This document shows, piece after piece, positions 24,878-34,171 of a stretch of DNA of 59,483 nt; the stretch's first letter is position 1, and each line of letters opens with the position of its first letter. The stretch is taken from contig NZ_LMCP01000021.1 of the NCBI RefSeq assembly GCF_001425625.1, forward strand, positions 1 to 59,483. The letters run 5' to 3'. The stretch is from Mesorhizobium sp. Root102. GTDB lineage: Bacteria > Pseudomonadota > Alphaproteobacteria > Rhizobiales > Rhizobiaceae. A program made the position numbers and the translations under genes. The notes below the pieces were generated by a model, which was given only the letters and a program-made list of their open reading frames with translations, did not search any database and was not told the DNA's origin.

Positions 24878-25996
24878 ATGACCGACAATCCGAACCATCT
24901 GGCAACGCCCTTAGGCAAACCGCGCGCGCGAAGTTTTGGCATCGGCTTCGACGGGAGCCCCGGGTCGTTCAACGCGATCACCGATGTGCCCGGGGTTGCG
25001 GTCGGTTATGCGACGCTGATTTCCGGCGATGGCGCGCTCGTCGTCGGCCAGGGTCCGGTGCGCACCGGCGTTACCGCCATCCTGCCCAGGCGGCGCGCCG
25101 ATCTTGCCACGCCGGTCTTCGCCGGCATCTTCAGCCAGAACGGCAATGGTGAACTGACCGGCTCGCACATCGTCGAGGAAACCGGCGCTTTCAACTTCCC
25201 CATCACCATCACCAACACGCATTCCTGCGGTGTCTCCCGCGACGGCACGCTGCGCTGGATGCAGAGCGTGCTGCCGGCGGCACTCGACAGCGGCTGGGGG
25301 CTGCCGGTGGCGGCGGAGACCTATGACGGCTTCCTCAACGACATCAACGGCCACCATTTGACGTCAGAGCATGTCGCCCAGGCCCTTGACCGTGCTGCCA
25401 GCGGACCGATCGAGGAAGGCAGCGTCGGCGGCGGCACCGGCATGATCACCTTCGGCTTCAAGGCCGGGTCCGGCACCGCATCGCGCATCGTTGAATGGCA
25501 CGGCCGCACTTAGACGGTCGGTGCCTTCGTGCAGTCGAATTTCGGCAAGCGGCACAATTTTACCGTCCGCGGTATGCGCGCCGGGCCGGAACTCGTCGAA
25601 CCGGCGGTCCGCGAAGGCACGCCGCGCGCTGAAAAGGGTTCGATCATCGCCGTCATCGCCACCGATGCCCCGTTCCTGCCGCATCAGATGAAGCGACTGG
25701 CCCGCCGGGTGCCGCTTGGCGTCGCCATGACCGGCGGTTTTGGCTACCACAGTTCAGGCGACATTTTTATCGCCTTCTCGACCGCCAATGCGAGCGCGGC
25801 GCTTTCGCCATCCGGCCGCATCGCCAGCGCCGATTTTATTCCGGACACTGACATCGATCCGTTTTTCGATGCGGTGATCCAGACCGTGGAGGAAGCGATC
25901 CTCAACGCATTGGTCGCCAATGACGACATGACCGGGCGCGACGGAAACTTCGTGCCGGCGCTGCCGAAGGCGTGGCTGAAAGAAAAATTTGGCTGA
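24878..25996 (+). pseudogene. P1-family (DmpA-like) aminopeptidase interrupted by an in-frame TAG
   Basis: DmpA-type peptidases are N-terminal nucleophile hydrolases that cut themselves into two chains. From the ATG at 24878 the product matches the family (NAITDVPGVAVGYATL, RTGVTAILPRR, GSVGGGTGMITFGFKAG), then stops at TAG 25511-25513 after HGRT. The same frame goes on directly with TVGAFVQSNFGKRHNF, the self-cleavage Gly-Ser in KGSIIAVIATDAPF, and a normal C-terminus to 25996. The TAG sits where the family usually has Tyr, so one base change from TAC or TAT would explain it. Translation would end before the nucleophile Ser, giving no active enzyme. Either a recent nonsense mutation or a sequencing error. 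Confidence 0.9.
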
Positions 25997-26007
25997 AAGC
26001 CATCGCT

Positions 26008-26040
26008 GAAACGAAAAACGCGGGCCAAGCAAGCCCGCGT
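26008..26040 (-). terminator. hairpin terminator after the DUF768-like gene
   Basis: A perfect 8-bp stem (ACGCGGGC at 26018-26025, GCCCGCGT at 26033-26040) with loop CAAGCAA. On the minus strand it is followed by TTTTTCGTTT. It lies 28 bases after the DUF768-like stop and can also act on the convergent peptidase gene. Confidence 0.75.
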
Positions 26041-26067
26041 GTTTCGGATGGAGTCGCTTTTATGCGG

Positions 26068-26322
26068 TCATTCCGCGGCTTTGCTGGATGCCTGCTGCTG
26101 CTCGTCGGCCTCGGCCGCTTCCTCGAGCCGAGAGGCGATGAGTTCCTTGATATCGCCGACTTCTTCCTGGATGTCCTCCAGCGGGATGCCGACCTCCGCC
26201 GCCTTGGCAGCGCATTCCTTGGCCAAAGTCTCAGCCTGCTTGTCGATCCTGGCCTGGGATGACTGGCAATGGACCTTTTCGCCAATCCATCCCCGCAAAA
26301 ACTCGATCGCGTGTTCACTCAT
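26068..26322 (-). CDS. DUF768-like small protein
   Basis: An 84-residue, mostly helical, acidic protein starting MSEHAIEFLRGWIGEKVH. The start resembles DUF768 proteins, a family known mainly from Mesorhizobium loti and relatives, with no assigned function. The C-terminal half is a Glu/Ala-rich helix (DIQEEVGDIKELIASRLEEA). The ATG at 26322 was chosen at the family-like N-terminus over an upstream start. A strong terminator follows. The family call is from memory of the motif. Confidence 0.7.
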   Translation of the reverse strand: MSEHAIEFLRGWIGEKVHCQSSQARIDKQAETLAKECAAKAAEVGIPLEDIQEEVGDIKELIASRLEEAAEADEQQQASSKAAE

Positions 26323-26791
26323 ACTGCTGTTCCCTGGCGGCAAAGCCGGTTGGTAATCACAAACGTCGACATCCCACAAAGGATGCATGCCCCCATTCGA
26401 GCCGAGTCGCGGTCAGCCGGCAAGCCGATGCCGTCCAAGGTCCACAGAGCCATAGGAAATCGAGGGGTCAAGAGCATTTTCTGATTCTGGGGGGTCGGTA
26501 CCGTTGGCTGGGCCACGCCCAGCTCTGCGCCACTGTTTCTACTTGCTTTTTCCGGTTTCCGAGCCGATTTTCGTCACAATAGATGGCGCAACACACAACA
26601 AATTTACAGTTGCTTCGCGGCGCAAACCCTCAGGCGCGCGGGTCGAAGCCGCCGGTATATAGTGTCATCCTCATGCGATGTCGACTCCGCTCGCTATCCT
26701 GCTTCTTTCCGCCGCGCCGGAAGCTCCGCGCAGGGCGCAGAGCAAGTGATGATGGAGTTGACCGTGCGGAGCACGGCCTTGGCGGAACCGC
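26323..26791. other. 469-base stretch without a recognised gene
   Basis: Between the DUF768-like gene and doeB. Short frames occur on both strands but none has a plausible ribosome binding site with conserved-looking composition. It should hold the DUF768-like promoter and the 3' untranslated end of the ehu-eut-doe operon. No terminator or RNA gene could be identified. Confidence 0.5.
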
Positions 26792-27790
26792 TCAGGCGTG
26801 CACCGCCACTACCGCCGCGCAGTCCCCGGCCTTGACCAGGCCGGGGAAATGCCGCGCCGCCAGTATGCCCGACATTTTTGCCCGAACCTCCTGTGGAGCG
26901 ACGCCGGTGCGGCCGGTGGAATGAATGCGGGCCAGCACTGCGCCTTCTTCGACGGGCTCACTGAGATCGACCATGGTTTCGATCATACCGTCATCCTCGG
27001 CGAACGAGAAACAATCGCCGGACGGCATGTCGAGCCACTGGGTTCGAGTCTTCTCGACTGCACCATCGACAATGCCGGCATGACGCAGCACATTGAGAAT
27101 CCCGCGACGCGCGATCCGCACGGTTTGCGCGCGCGACGTGCCGCCGCCGCCAAGCTCGGTGCTGACGAAGACCTTGCCCATCTCTTCGGCAGCGGTGTCG
27201 TACATGCCGACGGCGTCGATCTCGATCATGCGCATCGAGAACGGCGCGGCGAAGGCCGCCACCGCGTCGAAGGCTTTCCGTTCCAGCGCCTTGTCGGGCA
27301 GCGTGTGCGCGGCGCAGAACGGCACGAAGTCCAGCGTCCTGCCGCCGGAATGGAAGTCGAACACGATGTCCGCGCGGGGAAGTAGCTCACGCTGGAAATA
27401 ATCAGCGATCTTTTCGGTCACCGTTCCGTCCGGCCGACCGGGAAAGCTGCGGTTCATGTTGCCCTTGTCGATCGGCGAGGTGCGTGTGCCGGCGCGGAAG
27501 GCCGGATAGTTCATCGCCGGCACGATGATGACCGTGCCGCCGACATCTTTCGGGTCGAGCGTGCGGGCAAGATCGTAAAGCGCCAGCGGCCCCTCATATT
27601 CGTCGCCATGGTTGCCGCCGGAAAGCAGCGCCGTCGACCCCTTGCCGTTGCGGATGACACAGACCGGGATCATCACCGAGCCCCACGCCGAGTCGTCACG
27701 GCTGTAGGGCAGACGCAGGAAGCCGTGCTGGACGCCATCCTTGTCGAAATCGACGGTCGGTGCGATTGGCGATGGGCGGAGGCTAGACAT
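26792..27790 (-). CDS. doeB: N-alpha-acetyl-L-2,4-diaminobutyrate deacetylase
   Basis: Removes acetate from N-alpha-acetyl-diaminobutyrate, the product of ectoine ring opening, giving L-2,4-diaminobutyrate. A zinc peptidase of the succinylglutamate-desuccinylase/aspartoacylase family, 332 residues, with LLSGGNHGDEYEGP (zinc His and Glu, about residues 54-67), FRAGTRTSPIDKGNMNRSFPG and VFDFHSGG (zinc His). It follows doeA by 5 bases. Start at 27790 by position after doeA and the family N-terminus. Confidence 0.93.
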   Translation of the reverse strand: MSSLRPSPIAPTVDFDKDGVQHGFLRLPYSRDDSAWGSVMIPVCVIRNGKGSTALLSGGNHGDEYEGPLALYDLARTLDPKDVGGTVIIVPAMNYPAFRAGTRTSPIDKGNMNRSFPGRPDGTVTEKIADYFQRELLPRADIVFDFHSGGRTLDFVPFCAAHTLPDKALERKAFDAVAAFAAPFSMRMIEIDAVGMYDTAAEEMGKVFVSTELGGGGTSRAQTVRIARRGILNVLRHAGIVDGAVEKTRTQWLDMPSGDCFSFAEDDGMIETMVDLSEPVEEGAVLARIHSTGRTGVAPQEVRAKMSGILAARHFPGLVKAGDCAAVVAVHA

Positions 27791-27795
27791 CGGGC

Positions 27796-28974
27796 TCAAT
27801 TCTTCACCACCAGTTTGCGCGGCACATTGGCCAGGCACTCTACAGCGGTTTCGGTGATCAGGATGGACTCGGTGATTTCCAGTCCCATCGTCTCCAGCCA
27901 CAGGCCGGTCATGAAATGGAAGGTCATGCCGGGCCTGAGCTCGGTGCGGTCGCCGGGGCGCAGGCTCATCGTGCGCTCGCCCCAGTCCGGCGGATAGGAA
28001 AGACCGATCGAGTAACCGGTGCGGTTGTCCTTGACGATGCCGTATTTCTTCAGCACGGCGAAGAAAGCGTTGGCGATGTCCTCGCAGGCGTTACCGGGTT
28101 TCGCCGCGGCCAGGCCCGCTTCCATGCCTTCCAGCGTCGCCTTCTCGGCATCGAGGAACTCCGGCGTCGGCTTGCCTAGGAAGACCGTCCGAGACAGCGG
28201 GCAGTGGTAGCGGTTATAGCAGCCGGCGATCTCGAAGAAGGTGCCCTCGCCGCGCTGCATCGGTCTGTCGTCCCAGGTGAGATGCGGCGCCGAAGCGTCG
28301 GCGCCCGACGGCAGCAGCGGCACAATCGCCGGATAGTCGCCGCCAATGCCGTCGACGCCGCGCGTGCCGGCATCATAGATTTCGGCGACGAGATCGCATT
28401 TGCGCATACCGACTTCGATCTTGTCGACGATGCGCTGGTGCATGGCTTCGACGATGCGGGCGGCCTTGCGCATATAGTCGATCTCGGTAGGGCTCTTGAC
28501 CGCGCGCTGCCAGTTGACCAGCGCGGTGGCGTCGACGAAGCGGGCATTGGGCAGATGCTTCTGCAGCGATGCGAAGGCGGCGGCCGAGAACCAGTAATTG
28601 TCCATCTCGACGCCGATGGTCAGCTTGCCCCAGCCGCGATCGGCAAGCACGCTGGACAGAAAGTCCATCGGGTGGCGCTCGGTCGACTGCACATAGTGGT
28701 CGGCATAGCCGACGATGTTATCGTGTGCGAGATAGGCGGTGCGCTTGGCGCCGTTGGCGTCCTGGCCGCGCCCGTACCAGACCGGTTCGCCAGATGGCGG
28801 CACGATGACGGCCTGATGCACATAGAACGACCAGCCGTCATAGCCGGTCAGCCAGGCCATGTTGGAAGGATCGCTGACAACAAGAAGGTCGACCCCCTTC
28901 GCTTCCATGGTTTTGCGCGTTTTGGCGAGGCGTTCCGCAAATTCGCCGCGCGAGAATTTCAGGTTCGGTTGCAT
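27796..28974 (-). CDS. doeA: ectoine hydrolase
   Basis: Opens the ectoine ring by hydrolysis to N-alpha-acetyl-L-2,4-diaminobutyrate (with some N-gamma isomer). A 392-residue M24 'pita-bread' protein with an N-terminal domain (VSDPSNMAWLTGYDGWSFYV) and a C-terminal domain in which FEIAGCYNRYHCPLSRTVFLG and GLSYPPDWGERTMSL appear, as in characterised DoeA. Known as EutD in Sinorhizobium. It lies between eutC and doeB in the expected order. Confidence 0.94.
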   Translation of the reverse strand: MQPNLKFSRGEFAERLAKTRKTMEAKGVDLLVVSDPSNMAWLTGYDGWSFYVHQAVIVPPSGEPVWYGRGQDANGAKRTAYLAHDNIVGYADHYVQSTERHPMDFLSSVLADRGWGKLTIGVEMDNYWFSAAAFASLQKHLPNARFVDATALVNWQRAVKSPTEIDYMRKAARIVEAMHQRIVDKIEVGMRKCDLVAEIYDAGTRGVDGIGGDYPAIVPLLPSGADASAPHLTWDDRPMQRGEGTFFEIAGCYNRYHCPLSRTVFLGKPTPEFLDAEKATLEGMEAGLAAAKPGNACEDIANAFFAVLKKYGIVKDNRTGYSIGLSYPPDWGERTMSLRPGDRTELRPGMTFHFMTGLWLETMGLEITESILITETAVECLANVPRKLVVKN

Positions 28975-29012
28975 TGTTCTTGGTCCTCGTTTGTTGGGCC
29001 TCGCGGCCGGTA

Positions 29013-30005
29013 TCAGCTTTCGAAAATGGTTCCCGCCTTCACCGCCCGCGCGCGGTCTCGAGCGAGCGTGGCAATCGCCGTGTCCTGGACGCCGGTGCCG
29101 GTGAGATCGGCGATGGTAATGTCGCTGGCCGAGCGCCGGCCATGTTTTGCGCCGGCGATGATCTGGCCGAGTTCGGTCACATCCGCATCTCCAGCCATCA
29201 CACCGGCGGCGATGGCATGGTGCAGTTCGCCCAGGCGCCGCGTCTGGCGGGCGCTGTCGGCGACATAGAGATCGGCCATGCGCAGGATTGCCGGTGCGAT
29301 CTCGTTCTTGTGCTCGGCGTCGGAGCCCATCGCGGTGATGTGCTGACCTGCGGAAACAAACCCCGCCTTGATCAGCGGCTCGGTCGCCGGCGTGGTGGTG
29401 ACGATGATGTCGGCGCCGGCAACCGTGTTTGCGGCATCGGATTGGGCGCGCACGACGATGCCGAGCTTTTCACGCAAGGCGGCGGCGGTCACCTGCGCCT
29501 TGACCGCATCGCGCGCCCAGATACGCGCCTCGGTGATCGGCCGCACCAGCATGAGTGCTTCGAGCTGCAAGCCGGCCTGCACGCCAGCGCCGAAGATCGC
29601 AGCGACAGACGAGTCCTGCCGCGACAGATGTCTCGCCGCGACCGCACCTGCGGCGGCTGTGCGGACATCGGTAAGATAGCCATTGTCGAGCAGCAGCGCC
29701 TCGACCAGACCAGTTTTGGCCGACAGCAGCACCATCATGCCGTTGACGCTGGGCAGGCCGAGCTTCGGATTGTCGAAGAAGCCGGGGCTGATCTTGATGG
29801 CGAAGCCGTCGATGCCGGGCACATAGGCGGTCTTCACATCGACCTCGCCGCGATGCTCGGGAATGTCGAGCCGCAGGATCGGCGGCATCGCTACCGGCAG
29901 AGTTGCGAGCGCGCGGAACGCGTTCTCGACGCAGGCAACGGCATCGGGATCGAGCGTCACGATCGTGCGCAATTCTCTCTCGGTGAGGATCGTCATCCGG
30001 CTCAT
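29013..30005 (-). CDS. eutC: ectoine utilization protein EutC (ornithine cyclodeaminase/mu-crystallin family)
   Basis: A 330-residue NAD(P)-dependent dehydrogenase-like protein. Conserved stretches: GIDGFAIKISPGFFDNP, VNGMMVLLSAKTGLVEALLLD, YLTDVRTAAAGAVAARHLS, and the dinucleotide motif AAIFGAGVQAGLQLEAL. In ectoine users EutA, EutB and EutC are thought to convert hydroxyectoine to ectoine, EutC acting on the keto intermediate. It overlaps eutB by four bases. Confidence 0.92.
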   Translation of the reverse strand: MSRMTILTERELRTIVTLDPDAVACVENAFRALATLPVAMPPILRLDIPEHRGEVDVKTAYVPGIDGFAIKISPGFFDNPKLGLPSVNGMMVLLSAKTGLVEALLLDNGYLTDVRTAAAGAVAARHLSRQDSSVAAIFGAGVQAGLQLEALMLVRPITEARIWARDAVKAQVTAAALREKLGIVVRAQSDAANTVAGADIIVTTTPATEPLIKAGFVSAGQHITAMGSDAEHKNEIAPAILRMADLYVADSARQTRRLGELHHAIAAGVMAGDADVTELGQIIAGAKHGRRSASDITIADLTGTGVQDTAIATLARDRARAVKAGTIFES

Positions 30006-31000
30006 GCGGCACGCTCCTTAAGCGACGGCGCCTCGCCGCAGACGAGTGTGCGGTGCGCGTCCATATCGATGTTGCGGCCGGAAAGCAGAACAACCACTGG
30101 ACCGCTCGCTTTGACCTTGCCGGCGAGCAGAGCGGCGATGCCGACCGCGCCGGCGCCCTCGACGATCTCACGCTCCCGCGCATAGGTGTGACGGATGCCG
30201 GCGGCGATCTCGTCTTCACTGAGCAGGACGACATCGTCGAGCAGGTTGCGGCACATGGCAAAGGTCAGCCGGTTGTCGAGGCCGATGCCGCCGCCGAGCG
30301 AATCCGCCAGCGTCGGCAATTCCTCCACCAGCACCGGGTGGCCGGCATCGAGGCTCGCCTTCATCGCCGCACCGCGCGCCATCGAGACGCCGATGACTTT
30401 TGTCCGAGGGCTGACGCCTTTAATGGCTGCGGCAACGCCGGAGGCGAGCCCGCCCCCAGAGAGCTGGACCAGAACGAGAGCAGCGTCCGGGACCTGCTCG
30501 ATCATCTCAAGCCCGAGCGTGCCTTGCCCGGCGATGATGGCGGGATGGTCGAAGGGCGGCAGCGTGACCAGCCCCTCCTGCTTCACCAGCCGATCGACCT
30601 CCTGCTGGGCATCGTCCTGGCTGTTGCCGACAATGCGGATCTCCGCGCCAAGCCGGCGGATTTCTTCGAGCTTGTTTTCTGGCACCAGCCGCGACATGCA
30701 GATCACCGCGCGCATGCCTTCGAGCCTCGCCGCATGCGCCAGCGCCCGGCCATGATTGCCGGTCGAGGCCGCGACTACGCCGCGCGCTTTCTCCTCGGCA
30801 CTCAACGAAGCCACGGCATTCGAGGCGCCGCGCAATTTGAAGCTGCCGGTGGTCTGCCGGTGCTCGAGCTTGAGATGAACCAGTGCGCCCAGCCTTTCGG
30901 AAAGGCTCTGGGATAGCGCGGTCGGCGTGCGCTCGACCTTGCCGGCAATGCGCTCTCGCGCGGCGCGAATGTGCTCAAGGGTGACATGTTTCATGATCAT
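30002..31000 (-). CDS. eutB: hydroxyectoine utilization dehydratase EutB (PLP, threonine dehydratase family)
   Basis: A PLP enzyme predicted to dehydrate hydroxyectoine on its way to ectoine. The PLP lysine lies in TTGSFKLRGASNAV (about residues 46-59), the phosphate loop is SGGGLASGVAAAIKG, and ASTGNHGRALAHAARLEG is typical. The ATG at 31000 shares its A with the eutA stop (TGATG), so coupling is likely; an ATG two codons later is also possible. Its stop overlaps the eutC start. Confidence 0.92.
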   Translation of the reverse strand: MIMKHVTLEHIRAARERIAGKVERTPTALSQSLSERLGALVHLKLEHRQTTGSFKLRGASNAVASLSAEEKARGVVAASTGNHGRALAHAARLEGMRAVICMSRLVPENKLEEIRRLGAEIRIVGNSQDDAQQEVDRLVKQEGLVTLPPFDHPAIIAGQGTLGLEMIEQVPDAALVLVQLSGGGLASGVAAAIKGVSPRTKVIGVSMARGAAMKASLDAGHPVLVEELPTLADSLGGGIGLDNRLTFAMCRNLLDDVVLLSEDEIAAGIRHTYAREREIVEGAGAVGIAALLAGKVKASGPVVVLLSGRNIDMDAHRTLVCGEAPSLKERAA

Positions 31001-31779
31001 CAATCGCGCGGCAAGGGCAGCGTCATCAGACGGCCGAATTCGGGATGGGCCGTCTCGTCGCCGCAAAGCCGCAAACAATTCCAGGCGCTCGCCTGGTTGC
31101 TGGTGACCACGGGACGGTCGATCGCCTTTTCCATGCCGGTGACCGCGAGCGCACCGCGCAGCGCCGTGCAGGACACGAACAGCGCATCAGCACTTGCGTC
31201 GGTCACGTCACGCGCCAGTTCGACAAGCGATGCCGGTGAGATGCGCGCCATCTCGCGGTCGTCCTCGAAGCCGAGACAGGTGAAGCTGGCGATGTCGAAG
31301 CCGCGCGCCGCGAAATAGGCGGCCATCGGCCTGGATGTCTCGACGGTGTAGGGGGTGAGGATGCTGATCTTGCTTGCGCCCAGCGCACGCAGTCCGCGCA
31401 CGCCCGCCATCGGCGGGGTAACGACTGAAACACCGGGCTTGGCGGCCTGGATCGCCGTCTCGATCTCGGCATCGCCGATCACCACCGACGCCGAAGTGCA
31501 GGAATAGCAGATGGCATCGAGTGGCTCGTCCGGAAGGATCAGGGCCGCGCCCGCCGTCAGCGCCGGCTGCATCTTGCGCAGGTTTTCCGGCGTCGTCGGG
31601 TTGGCGTAGGGAATGCGCGCGACATAGACGCCGATCCGCTCGCTCGCCACCATGCGGCGGAAATCCGGTTCGCTGGTGTGGTCGGTGGCCAGGATGATCA
31701 GGCCGACGCGCCGCTCCAGCGGGCGCGCGTCCAGCGCCGGCCGTTTCGGATAGACCTTGATCTCGGGCGAGGGTTTCAT
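31000..31779 (-). CDS. eutA: ectoine utilization protein EutA (Asp/Glu racemase-like)
   Basis: A 259-residue protein of the maleate isomerase / Asp-Glu racemase fold with two conserved cysteines in CYSCTSASVVIGD (about residues 91-103) and FVSCTALRGA (about 207-216). In hydroxyectoine degradation it is proposed to invert or rearrange an intermediate; biochemical proof is limited. It directly follows ehuD (3-base gap) and precedes eutB. Confidence 0.92.
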   Translation of the reverse strand: MKPSPEIKVYPKRPALDARPLERRVGLIILATDHTSEPDFRRMVASERIGVYVARIPYANPTTPENLRKMQPALTAGAALILPDEPLDAICYSCTSASVVIGDAEIETAIQAAKPGVSVVTPPMAGVRGLRALGASKISILTPYTVETSRPMAAYFAARGFDIASFTCLGFEDDREMARISPASLVELARDVTDASADALFVSCTALRGALAVTGMEKAIDRPVVTSNQASAWNCLRLCGDETAHPEFGRLMTLPLPRD

Positions 31780-31782
31780 CGG

Positions 31783-32442
31783 CTACCTCTCGATCTTGCC
31801 GTAGCGACGTTCCAGCCAGCGCAACAGCACGACCGAAAACAGACTGATGACGAGGAAGAAGGCGCCGACCAGCGTGATCGGCTCGATATAGCGATAATAG
31901 GTGTTGGCGACGCTTTTGGCCTGGTTCATCAGCTCCAGCACGGTGATCGCCGACAGCAGCGGCGTTTCCTTGAACATGGCGATGAAATAATTGGCCAGGG
32001 CCGGGATCATCGGCGGAATGGCCTGCGGAATGATGATGTGGGTCCAGGTCTGTCTTGCGCTGAGATTGCAGGCCTTGGCGGCCTCCCATTGGCCGCGCGG
32101 CACATTGTCGATGCCGGCGCGGTAGACTTCCGCCGTGTACGTGCCGTAGTGCAGCCCGAGCCCGATGACACCGGCGACCAGCGGCGGCAACAGGATGCCG
32201 ATGTCGGGCAGCACGTAGAAGATGAAATAGAGCTGCACCAGCAACGGCGTGCCGCGGATGAACTCGGCGAGAAAGCCGACTGTGCGCGACAACGCCTTGT
32301 TGGGCGAGCGGCGCGCCAGCGCGATGCCCAGCCCGACGATCGCCGCCAGCACCGAGCCGAGCAGTGTCGCCAGGATGGTGATCTTCACGCCCTGGATCAG
32401 CGTTGGCATGATTTCCCAGACGAAATTCCAATCCCATTCCAT
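31783..32442 (-). CDS. ehuD: ectoine/hydroxyectoine ABC transporter permease EhuD
   Basis: Inner-membrane permease of the polar amino-acid type, 219 residues with about five membrane segments. The EAA loop is present (GQWEAAKACNLSARQTWTHIIIPQA, in the region about residues 126-150). The ATG at 32442 shares its A with the ehuC stop (TGATG). Works with EhuC as a heterodimeric channel. Confidence 0.93.
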   Translation of the reverse strand: MEWDWNFVWEIMPTLIQGVKITILATLLGSVLAAIVGLGIALARRSPNKALSRTVGFLAEFIRGTPLLVQLYFIFYVLPDIGILLPPLVAGVIGLGLHYGTYTAEVYRAGIDNVPRGQWEAAKACNLSARQTWTHIIIPQAIPPMIPALANYFIAMFKETPLLSAITVLELMNQAKSVANTYYRYIEPITLVGAFFLVISLFSVVLLRWLERRYGKIER

Positions 32443-33101
32443 CAGGCACGCACCCCATCGAGGCCGCGTGCCATGCGGCGTTCCAAGGAGCGCACGCCCC
32501 ACGAGATGAGCAGCGCAAGGATGAAATAGATGATCAGGATTGTGGTGAACGGCACCAAGGTGTTGCCGGTCTGCGCACGCACCACCTGCGCCTGGAAGGT
32601 CAGATCGGTGAGCGAGATCAGCGACACCACGGCGGTCGCCTTGAGCAGTTCGATGGCGTTGTTGCCGAAGGTCGGCAGCATCACCAGCAGCGCCTGCGGC
32701 AGTATGACGTGGCGCATGCCTTGCCAGCGGCCCAGATTGAGCGCGGTGCAGGCCTCGTATTGCTCGCGGCCGATCGACTGGATGGCGCCGCGCACCACTT
32801 CGGCGGCGTAGGCGCCTACATTGAGGCCGAGCGCCAGCACGCCGGCCTGCAACGGCGTCAGCGAAACGCCGATGAAGGGCAGCACGAAATAGGCCCAAAA
32901 CAACTGCACGAAGATCGAGGTGCCGCGGAAGAATTCGATATAGGCGGTGGCCAGCGCGCGCAGCACGAAGAAGCGCGAGAGCCGCCCCATTCCGGCGAGA
33001 AAGGCCATGAACAGGGCAAGCACCGACCCCATCAGCGTCAGCTCGATGGTGACAAGCGCTCCCTGCAATATCAGGCCGAAATAGCCGGACCACTGGGTCA
33101 T
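32442..33101 (-). CDS. ehuC: ectoine/hydroxyectoine ABC transporter permease EhuC
   Basis: Second permease, 219 residues, the same family as EhuD, with membrane segments and an EAA loop (GREQYEACTALNLGRWQGMRH, in part). It is separated from ehuB by a 130-base gap that holds palindromic repeats, which may set the ratio of binding protein to permeases. Confidence 0.93.
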   Translation of the reverse strand: MTQWSGYFGLILQGALVTIELTLMGSVLALFMAFLAGMGRLSRFFVLRALATAYIEFFRGTSIFVQLFWAYFVLPFIGVSLTPLQAGVLALGLNVGAYAAEVVRGAIQSIGREQYEACTALNLGRWQGMRHVILPQALLVMLPTFGNNAIELLKATAVVSLISLTDLTFQAQVVRAQTGNTLVPFTTILIIYFILALLISWGVRSLERRMARGLDGVRA

Positions 33102-33133
33102 TGAGGTTCCACGTTGGGTTTAGCCGGCAGGCA

Positions 33134-33220
33134 GATGAGGGGCGGCACGAACCAACGAAAGCATGGCGCCGCCCCTCATCCGTCACTTCGTGACACCTTC
33201 TCCCCGTGACCGGGGAGAAG
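33134..33220. repeat. REP-like palindromes between ehuB and ehuC
   Basis: A 13-bp inverted repeat (GATGAGGGGCGGC at 33134-33146 with GCCGCCCCTCATC at 33168-33180), a small TCAC-ttc-GTGA hairpin and a 9-bp stem CTTCTCCCC-GGGGAGAAG (33197-33220). This module order is common in Mesorhizobium intergenic repeats. It may act as an mRNA-stabilising barrier after ehuB. Confidence 0.8.
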
Positions 33221-33232
33221 GGAAAAGCGCGC

Positions 33233-34084
33233 CTACTTCGCCGCGCAGAGCTTGTCGCGCGTCGTCGACATCGCGGCTGCCGCCGAGAAGCCGTAGGGCT
33301 CGATGATCTTGGCGAACTCGCCCGATGTCTTCAGCTTGGCCAGTTCGACGTCGAAGGCATCGCGCAGCGCCTCGTCGCCCTTCTTGAAGGCGGCGCCGTC
33401 GCAATAGACCGGCGCGCCCTGCACCGGCGCGATGACTTCGAGGTTTGGATCGGCGGCCTTCTTGACCAGATCATTGATCGACAGAACCGGCAGCGAATAG
33501 GCATCGATGCGACCGTCCTGCAGCATCTTCACGCCGCTCTGGCCGTCCGGCACGACAATGACACGCTCGCGCGGCACGCCGGCGTTGAGCGCCAGCTTCT
33601 CCTCCGTGCCGCCGCCGGGCGCACCGATCGTGGCGGTCGCGTCCTTGGCGACGTCCTCATAGCTCTTGAAGCCTTTCGGATTGCCCTTCTTCACCAGCAT
33701 CGCCTCTGCGTCGCATAGCACCGGCTCGGAATAGACAACGGCGGCGCAGCGCTCCGGTTTCATGAACAGGCCGGCGGTGACGACATCGAAGCGGCCGGCC
33801 TGCAGACCGGGGATCATGGCGCCATATTCAGAGATCGAGGCAACGATGTCGGCGACGCCGAGGCGCTTGAATATCTCGCGCGCCACATCGGGCGCGGCAC
33901 CCGAAACCTTGCCGTCGGCGGCGACCGCCGTATAGGGCGGCTCGTTGGCGATGGCGACGCGGGCAAAGCCTTGTGCCTTGAGTTGCTCGAGTTTGCTGTC
34001 GTCAGCCGAACCTGCGCTCGAGGCGGCCAGCACCGCCGTCAGTGCAAGACCGGCAACGCCGGCCAGAATGCTAGGTTTGTTCAT
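33233..34084 (-). CDS. ehuB: ectoine/hydroxyectoine-binding periplasmic protein EhuB
   Basis: Solute-binding protein of the Ehu importer. 283 residues with a signal peptide (MNKPSILAGVAGLALTAVLA) and a family 3 SBP fold (ANEPPYTAVAADGKVSGAAPDVAREIFKR in part, YGAMIPGLQAGRFDVVTAGLF, IGAPGGGTEEKLAL). The start at 34084 is preferred: AGGAG precedes it and it begins the signal peptide; an ATG three codons earlier lacks a site. Confidence 0.94.
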   Translation of the reverse strand: MNKPSILAGVAGLALTAVLAASSAGSADDSKLEQLKAQGFARVAIANEPPYTAVAADGKVSGAAPDVAREIFKRLGVADIVASISEYGAMIPGLQAGRFDVVTAGLFMKPERCAAVVYSEPVLCDAEAMLVKKGNPKGFKSYEDVAKDATATIGAPGGGTEEKLALNAGVPRERVIVVPDGQSGVKMLQDGRIDAYSLPVLSINDLVKKAADPNLEVIAPVQGAPVYCDGAAFKKGDEALRDAFDVELAKLKTSGEFAKIIEPYGFSAAAAMSTTRDKLCAAK

Positions 34085-34122
34085 TGTTCCCAACTCCTTG
34101 TTTCTTGTCTTGCTTTTGTTAC

Positions 34123-34159
34123 GGGCGGCCTCACCGCCCCTGACGGCGGCCTTGCCGCC
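34123..34159. repeat. two small GC hairpins between ehuA and ehuB
   Basis: GGGCGG-cctca-CCGCCC (34123-34139) and GGCGGC-ctt-GCCGCC (34145-34159). No U-run follows, so they look like processing or stability elements rather than terminators. Confidence 0.45.
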
Positions 34160-34171
34160 TCGGCATTACGG

